Origin: Gaeumannomyces sp. JS-464
Taxonomy: Eukaryota; Ascomycota; Sordariomycetes; Magnaporthales; Magnaporthaceae
Direction: 5' to 3'
DNA: 64,000 nucleotides
NCBI GenBank assembly: GCA_002197995.1
Contig: NGZR01000001.1
Coordinates: 13,225,501 to 13,289,500 of the forward strand
Shown here in pieces: positions 58,222-64,000 of the stretch. Within the stretch, counting starts at the first letter, position 1. Every line of letters starts with the position of its first letter. Both the position numbers and the translations under genes were made by a program. The notes below the pieces were generated by a model that was given only the letters and a program-made list of their open reading frames with translations, did not search any database and was not told where the DNA came from.

Positions 58222-60050
58222 GCTGTAGTAAAAAGAAAAAGCCTATTAAAAACGGTAAACTTAACTTTTATAAAAAGGTTTTAAAAAGCTTTTATTAAAA
58301 AAATAATTAGCTGTTTTAAAGTTAAATTCGAGCAGCTTTTACAGTTAAAACTTCTAGTTTTTTACTAAAAGCTAAACTATTAAAAAGGCAAAAATTAATT
58401 ACTTGTCGACTGGTAATTAAGTTTAAAAAAAGATAAGAAAAATCGCTTTATAAAATATAAAGCTAAGCTAGTTGCTAAAGGTTTTTTTGCAAATAAAAGG
58501 GCTTAATTTCGTAAAAACTTTTGCTTTTACTAATATACCGTTTATTTAGCGTATTTTATTAGCTTTTGCTGTTATAAAAAACTAGAAAATCGAATAAATC
58601 GATTTTATTAAAGCATTTTTTAATAATAACTTTAACGTAAATATTTATTTAAATATTTTAAAAGATTTTAAAAAGTGATTAGCTATTGCAACCTTTAAAA
58701 TTAAAAAAATAGCAAAATAACTTAATTTTAAAACCATTAAAAAACAAGTAATTTTATTAAAAAAAGCATTTTATAATTTAAAATAAAAGCTTTGTAAATG
58801 GCAAAATAAGTTAAAAAACCTATTAAAATCGAAAGGGTTTACCCCGTTTATTTTTAATCCAGCGGTTTATTTTAATATTAAAACAAAGGATTTTATTATT
58901 ACTTTTTTAAATAACTGCTTATTAATTAAGCTTAATATTAAATATATTAATACTTTTAAAAAGTCGTTACATAAAATGTATGCATTAAAAAATCGCGGGT
59001 TTGCCACTTACTTTTTAAATGTTAACTTATAAAGGATAAGTTTAAACGGCTTTTTTAAATTTACCGAAGTTAATATATTAAGGAAATGCTTTAAACGTTT
59101 AGGTTAAAAGCTTTTCGATTTATAAATATCTTTTTACAACCGGGCGTGTTAAAAATATAAGCGGATTATTTGTAACTTTTGCTAAAATTAAACTTTTACA
59201 AAAGATTATAAGGACCGTTATGCACCTAATGCTATTAACCCGCTTAAATATCGGTTTCGCTGTTTAGTAAATTTACGCCATTTAATAACGCTTATTAACA
59301 CGCATAATTAACGCTGTTAAAAACCTGTTTAAATACCGGTAGCATTGTAATATATTAATACGTTAAATTACAAAGCTAATTAATTAAAATAAGCTTTATT
59401 AATTTAAACCGTTAAATAACTTGTTAAAATTAATTGGTTTAACGATAGCGATTTTACGGGAAATAAGGATTTATCCAAATCGACTTACGGTTATTTTTTT
59501 ACAATTGCCGGAAGTTTTATTTATTAAAAGTGTAAAAAGGCTAATACTATAACACTTAGCATTGTAAAAGCTAAAACTAACGCTTCTTTAACGGAAACCT
59601 TTCGAAAAGCAAAATGGTTAAAATACCTGTTTAATAAAGCTGCAAAGCTTTATAAATAATCCTATTACAATTTTTTAGTAATAATACTAGCTTTATTAGC
59701 AATGCATATAACCCTATTTTGCATTTCGAATTAAATATACGTTGTTAAAGTTCCATTTTGTAAAGGAAAAAGTTAGTGCCAGCATTATTATAATAAAATT
59801 TGTAACATTAAAAATATGCCTACTAATAGCTATTAAAAACCGTTAACTTTTTTTAAAGCATTTGCCTTTTTTAAAGCTTTTAAACTTGCATTTAAAAGCT
59901 TAATTTTTTACCTTTTGCTTTAGTTAATAGCAATGCTAGTTAACGTATAAAAAATTTCCTTTAATGCCTTAATTTTTACATTAGTTATTTTGTAATTAAC
60001 TTTTTTTATTTTGTTTAAAAAAAGTAGTAAAAAAGGGTGTTAAAAAAACT
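58222..60050 (+). mobile_element. Ty1/copia relic, segment 5 (RT and RNase H)
   Basis: The plus strand reads YKAKLVAKGFF, then ILLAFAVIKN, VILLKKAFYNLK, KSKGFTPFIFNPAVYF, DFIITFLNNCLLI, SLHKMYALKNRGFATYFLN and, later, GYFFTIAGSFIYYK and CKKANTITLSIVKAKTNASL. This is a copia RT plus RNase H. The catalytic box is FLNN (58904-58915), where both Asp have become Asn. A different copia lineage from 48803-56358. The right end, near 60050, is not defined and no LTR was found. Confidence 0.75.
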
Positions 60051-60269
60051 AATGTATTTAGTTAAAGTTAAATGCACAAACTTACTTACCCCGCACTACT
60101 TACTTTTATTACCTACTTTATATTTTGTAAATTTGTGTATAAAGTCGGCCCACAACGTGCTACAACGCATAAGTTAACCGTTGTAAAACTACCTAATTCA
60201 CTTACTTTACACGCCCCGAAACAGGTGTAAAAAACGCACAAGTTAAATTTAAAAGCCTAACGTAAAAAT
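60051..60269. other. AT-rich spacer
   Basis: RIP-type sequence between the copia relic and the gag-like ORF. It contains three ACTTACTT-type motifs but no element end I can define. Confidence 0.25.
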
Positions 60270-61537
60270 AGCTTTAATAGCCGTGGGTCGATTTTTTAAT
60301 TTCCTTATACAAAATAATTTTTCGGAAAATCGCGTGCGGCATTGGAACCCTTTTAAGCGAGGGGCCCGCGGGATCGATGTCGAAAGGTATATAAAAAAGG
60401 CGATCGTTAACGCCCCTTTCTTGCAATATAAGCTTGTACCACCCACTAAGCTTAAAGCTTACCACAGCGGACGTTCCGGAAGCTTACCGAATTTTAACGA
60501 GATTCGTATTAAAGGTTAAAACAACCGACATTTAAGATCGGCTTTTCTAGCACCGCTTGGAGCTAGGCCGCTTGTATAACGCCGAACGGGTCGAAAAGCC
60601 CGAACTTTAGCTTAACTACGTCGTTTCCAAATGCCCAACTACTTTGGTAAACGGCTTTAAACAAAAAATCCCGGTATCCGAAAAATTGGTCCGGGAGGAA
60701 GTGGAAGCCTAAATAAGGATTAAACCGGTAAGCGTTAAGCCTTCCGGGGCCGGCGCAAACTACTAAAAGCGTATATCGTGGATTATATCCTTTTATACGC
60801 GCGCGGCCCCGTTTAAGCTTTAAGGCATTACTTCCTATTTACGCTATATTAAACGCTACCCGCCTATTACGCAGCATACCCTTGGATGCCACGGGTATCA
60901 CGTGGCCCGCAATTGCGCCAAAGTTGACAAATGTTTGCAATGCGGGAAAATCACCGACGACCGGCACGCATAGCCGTATACGGCCCCCCCGCAATGTGCA
61001 AACTGCTAAAGCCCTTTCCAAACCGACCACCCGGAGTGCCTTGTAAGGCTGGTACGAGTAAACGGCACGCTAAAGCGTTTAATTAAAAAGGAGTTAAGCG
61101 CGGTTAAAAACCTGAGCGGGCGGGCGTACCGGGCGGAGGCAAAAAAGGCAGCGGAAGCCGCCGCCGCCGCCACCGACATAGCCGTAGCCACCGCAGCCGC
61201 TACAACCGTTGCCGCCGACACCGACAACACCGCTGCTACCAACGGCGGCCCCACCGCTCCCGCTACCGTCGGGGCATGCCCGCTAAACGGGCTAGCGGCC
61301 CAACTAACAACCCTATCCCGGCAAACCATCCCGGCTTTCGAAAGGGCGCTTAGCACGGCCGATAAGGAAAAGCATTGTGCAAAAGAAGTTAGGGTTAGCT
61401 TTAATAACCAATACGAGGTATTAGCAATTATGGAGCTGGACCCCTTCGAGCCGGAGGAGGGCACCGAAATAAACGGAATCGCCCTAAAAAACGCTTCGAA
61501 AAACGCCCCGGAAAACGCGGGCGTGCCTGCCGGCTAA
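60270..61537 (+). pseudogene. Zinc-knuckle Gag-like ORF (LINE ORF1 or LTR-element Gag)
   Basis: Much less RIP-mutated than its surroundings. One frame runs WIISFYTRAAPFKL, KRYPPITQHTLGCHGYHVAR, CAKVDKCLQCGK, QCANC.SPFQTDHPEC, then RLVRVNGTLKRLIKKELSAV, an Ala/Thr-rich stretch (EAAAAATDIAVATAAATTVA) and a charged end (ELDPFEPEEGTEING), stopping at TAA 61535-61537. The repeated Cys/His clusters suit retroelement Gag proteins, for example Tad-type LINE ORF1. Only a few TAG/TAA interrupt it. No RT follows: the sequence turns AT-rich and unreadable after 61560. The N-terminal limit is approximate. Confidence 0.55.
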
Positions 61538-62691
61538 CAACCCTAAGGTTAAACCTCCTAATACACTACCGCCACTTTTATATATATTAAAAGCTAACCG
61601 GATAACAGCATATGGGAATAAAGCCCGGCGTTTAGGGCTTCGCCCCAAACGCTACCGGGTTTTAACCGCCGTTTAAACGAACGTTCGTCGTAATCGGGTA
61701 ACGGCGGCAATTTTGCTCTAATTATATTAAAGCTGAAAAATAAACGTGGTATTAATGCAAAAGCTTTTTAGCGTTTAGAAAAAAAAGTTTATGCTATGCA
61801 CTTCCCCGTCGTACGAGCTGTTTATTTTAGTAAATAGTTAATATAATTACTAAATTAAACCCCGGGTAATAATTTACGTACGAAAGGATTTAAAATTTCG
61901 GTTAATTGCGAATAAACCGATAAATAACACGCGAAATATCTTTTCGCTTGCTATTTTTAAATGCACTTTCGTTAATATATATAAACTTTTAAAAAACCTT
62001 TTAAACCTTTTTTTAAACTTGTTATTACGTTAGCGTTTAATAACGAAATGTATCGTAATTAAGAATTTTAACGCTTTATTTTTAACATAGGACCCGGCTT
62101 AAAATAATAAGAATAAAAGCAAAAAAATAGCTTAATAAGCTAATTTTTGCAACCTTTATTTATTTACTTACTTAAACAAACCTATACACGATTAAAAAGG
62201 TATGCTAAACTTTACTTTTACTAACACGTATTAGTAACAGCGGAAATTAACCCCGTGTTAGCAACTAATTTAAACCACCTTATAATACGAATCGAAATCC
62301 CTTATCCTAATAACGCTACCCCGGACTACCAGCGTATTACGTTTTTAAACGATAAACTACTAATGTTTACAAACGTGGTAACAACCAGGGCCGGCAGTTT
62401 GCCGCCGTTAACGGGTTATAAAGCCGGCATTTTACCGGAATTTACAAGCTTACTGTTACAATTAAAGGTTTGCTTTTAAAGTAAAGCACTTCGGGGGCGG
62501 AAAAGGACAGTATCGCTAAGTGTTAGTAAATAAAAGAATACGTAACTTAAAAAGACAATCTAATTGCTTGCCCTAAAAGATGCTTAAAAGCTAACTTAAG
62601 TTAACTAATGCCGAAGCTTTAGTTAAAACTATTTAAAACAGTAGGAAACCCATTTTTTTATATACACGCCTTTTTTACCTTAGTAATTTTT
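61538..62691. other. AT-rich region with no recognised gene
   Basis: RIP-type sequence. One short open frame (62255-62479, including TRAGSLPPLTGYKAGILPEF) is somewhat protein-like but unidentified. No RT or transposase motif is seen. Confidence 0.35.
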
Positions 62692-62838
62692 GGATTTGTA
62701 GCTTTATCCTTATTTTACTACAAATTTATAAATCCTTTTCGGATTTGTAGCTTTATTTTTTAACTACTACGGATTTACAAATCCTTTTTAAATTTGTCGC
62801 TTTATTTTTTGGCTACCACAAATTTACAAATCCTTTTT
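62692..62838. repeat. Three tandem 49-bp units, each a potential hairpin
   Basis: Units start at 62692, 62741 and 62790. Each opens with GGATTTGTAGCTTTAT (AAATTTGTCGC in the third) and closes with ATTTAYAAATCCTTTT. GGATTTGT and ACAAATCC within a unit are inverted, so each can fold. The array ends about 10 bp before a Tc1-like terminus. Confidence 0.75.
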
Positions 62839-62849
62839 AAGTTACAGTA

Positions 62850-64000
62850 ACGTGACAAAAGTTTGTTCCACCCCCACATTAACCAATGCACTGCATTTTA
62901 AACCGCGCTCGTTCTACCAACGACTGCGCACCCAATTCTAAACCAAATAAAAAGATAATACATGCATTGGAATGCCCTGCTTTGGGGTTTCAATATTTTG
63001 TATACCACCCCCGTGCTTGGCGCACCGCTTCGGCGCGGCGCGGCACTGAATCCACAAGCCCGCCGATAAAGTCCTGTGGCACTGCCTCCCAAGCAGCCTT
63101 CAGGGCTGCATGAAACGCAGCTTTGTTTGCCTCGTTATCTGGTAGGGATTAAAGCTTTGGGAAATCCCTTTATAGGATATCTTTTAGGCGTTTCCAAACG
63201 TGTTCGATAGGGTTTAAATCAGGCTGTAAAAAGGCCAGTCGATTACCCAAATCTTATAGCGCTCGAACCACTCCTTTGCTTCCCTAAATACGTGAATCCG
63301 GGCATTATCTTGCCGAAAAAAAAACGCCTAGGCTGGTAAATTGGCAGTAGGCCTTCCTCCAAGGCCCAAATATAGCTCCGGGTACTATATCCTTGCCGGC
63401 GAAAGGCCGGATCTCTTTGCATAACCACCAAAAGTGACCTCCCCCCTTTCCAAATAGCACCCCAAACCATTGTAAAAAGCGTTGCTTTTACGTGTATATC
63501 CGGATCGATATATTTACGCCTGTACTTTAGGCGGGAAGGCTTAAAAATCCATGGATCCAGTGCATTGGGCGCGTTTTACACAAAAGACTTGTCGGAGTAG
63601 TACCTTTGATTTTCCGTGTAAGTAACTTTCCATTAACGCACCATTTTAAAAAGGGCGTACCTCGGTTAATTCTGTATAGTTTAGGCCCAATTTGGCACCA
63701 GCGTAGGCGGGAGGCCGGTGATTTTTCTGTGAGTCGAATGCGCTTAATACGACGCTATTTGCGTGCGTGCGTAGTCGTCGGGCAAAGCTCGTCGGATCGT
63801 ACGAGCGCATACCTCGGTAGGGCACGCTTTTTGCAAAGCGTTGTACTTAATGGCAGGGTTCTTTTTTACTGATAAAAGCAACTGTCATTTAGCCGCTTCA
63901 AAAAGCTTTCCAGGGCTACCAGAACGAGGCAAAAACGTAAAGGTGCCGTGGAGTTGTGCGCGTTTAATCGTATTAGTAATGGTACGCGTCGTGCACTGAA
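62850..64000 (-). mobile_element. Tc1/mariner-like element, younger copy, truncated by the window edge
   Basis: Starts after a TA (62848-62849) with ACGTGACAAAAGTTTGTTCC followed by ACCCCCAC, related to the termini at 56844 and 12741. CG-rich for this neighbourhood and only lightly RIP-mutated. Confidence 0.8.
63000..64000 (-). pseudogene. Tc1-like transposase (HTH plus DDE_3), partial and frameshifted
   Basis: From the window edge leftwards the minus strand reads TIKRAQLHGTFTFLPRSGSP (HTH part), NPAIKYNALQKACPTEVCAR, WIFKPSRLKYRRKYIDPDIH, VKATLFTMVWGAIWKGGRSL and YIWALEEGLLPIYQPRRFFF. After a one-base slip in a run of nine T (about 63322-63330), RQDNARIHVFREAKEWFERY, IWVIDW and DLNPIEHVWKRLKDIL follow. 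QDNARIH and DLNPIEHVW are the second and third parts of the DDE/D catalytic site, both retained. A handful of TAA/TAG codons interrupt it. The N-terminus lies beyond the window. Confidence 0.8.

Noticed and set aside
62255..62479. A short protein gene in the AT-rich region
   Set aside because: 74 codons without start context, domain or neighbours. It could be a piece of a mutated element, so it is not called as a gene.

Overview
The window looks like a filamentous ascomycete (Pezizomycotina) nuclear genome. Genes carry short introns of about 57-112 nt with GT...CTAAC/CTAAT...AG signals, there is fungal secondary metabolism, and long stretches have the signature of repeat-induced point mutation (RIP): CpA/TpG are nearly absent, TpA is very abundant and CpG survives. 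The sequence alternates between GC-normal gene islands (1-12740, about 24310-26580, about 33060-41640) and AT-rich blocks of mutated transposable elements, with sharp borders.

Island 1 (1-12740) reads as one edge of a polyketide (probably PKS-NRPS type) cluster. It holds the N-terminal ketosynthase of a megasynthase leaving the window on the minus strand, a divergent trans-acting enoyl reductase of the LovC type, a FAD monooxygenase, a wax-synthase-like membrane O-acyltransferase, a galactose-oxidase-like copper radical oxidase with an N-terminal PAN-like region, and a berberine-bridge-type FAD oxidase. The 5' end of that last gene is cut off exactly at a Tc1/mariner-like terminal repeat (12741). 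Island 2 holds a cytochrome P450 pseudogene lacking its heme-binding end. Island 3 holds a citrate/arsenite-type permease and a drug-type MFS transporter, both disrupted. If these once formed one locus, the order would be core synthase, trans-ER, tailoring oxidases and acyltransferase, P450 and exporter, later split by transposons. This is inference.

TE block 1 (12741-24240): an unclassified mutated piece, a 9.0 kb Ty3/Gypsy element on the minus strand (LTRs 14133-14411 and 22875-23155; zinc-knuckle gag, RT with YLDD changed to YLND, integrase, and a tandem-repeat array in the RNase H-integrase linker), then the 3' half of a pogo/Fot1 transposase. TE block 2 (26580-33060) is extremely AT-rich and mostly unreadable, apart from a small spliced relic gene at its left edge. 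TE block 3 (41640-64000) is a nest: a Ty1/copia relic interrupted by two Fot1-like elements (43144-45003, 46344-48186), by a second, structurally complete Ty1/copia element (48803-56358, 236-bp LTRs, target duplication ACTAT) and by a Tc1-like element (56844-58219). A 401-bp MITE, a zinc-knuckle gag-like ORF and a younger Tc1-like copy complete the block.

Many genes in the islands carry apparent frameshifts, and most of these fit a single missing base. They may be sequencing indels rather than decay. The two in-frame amber codons of the MFS gene instead fit RIP-type CAG-to-TAG mutation.
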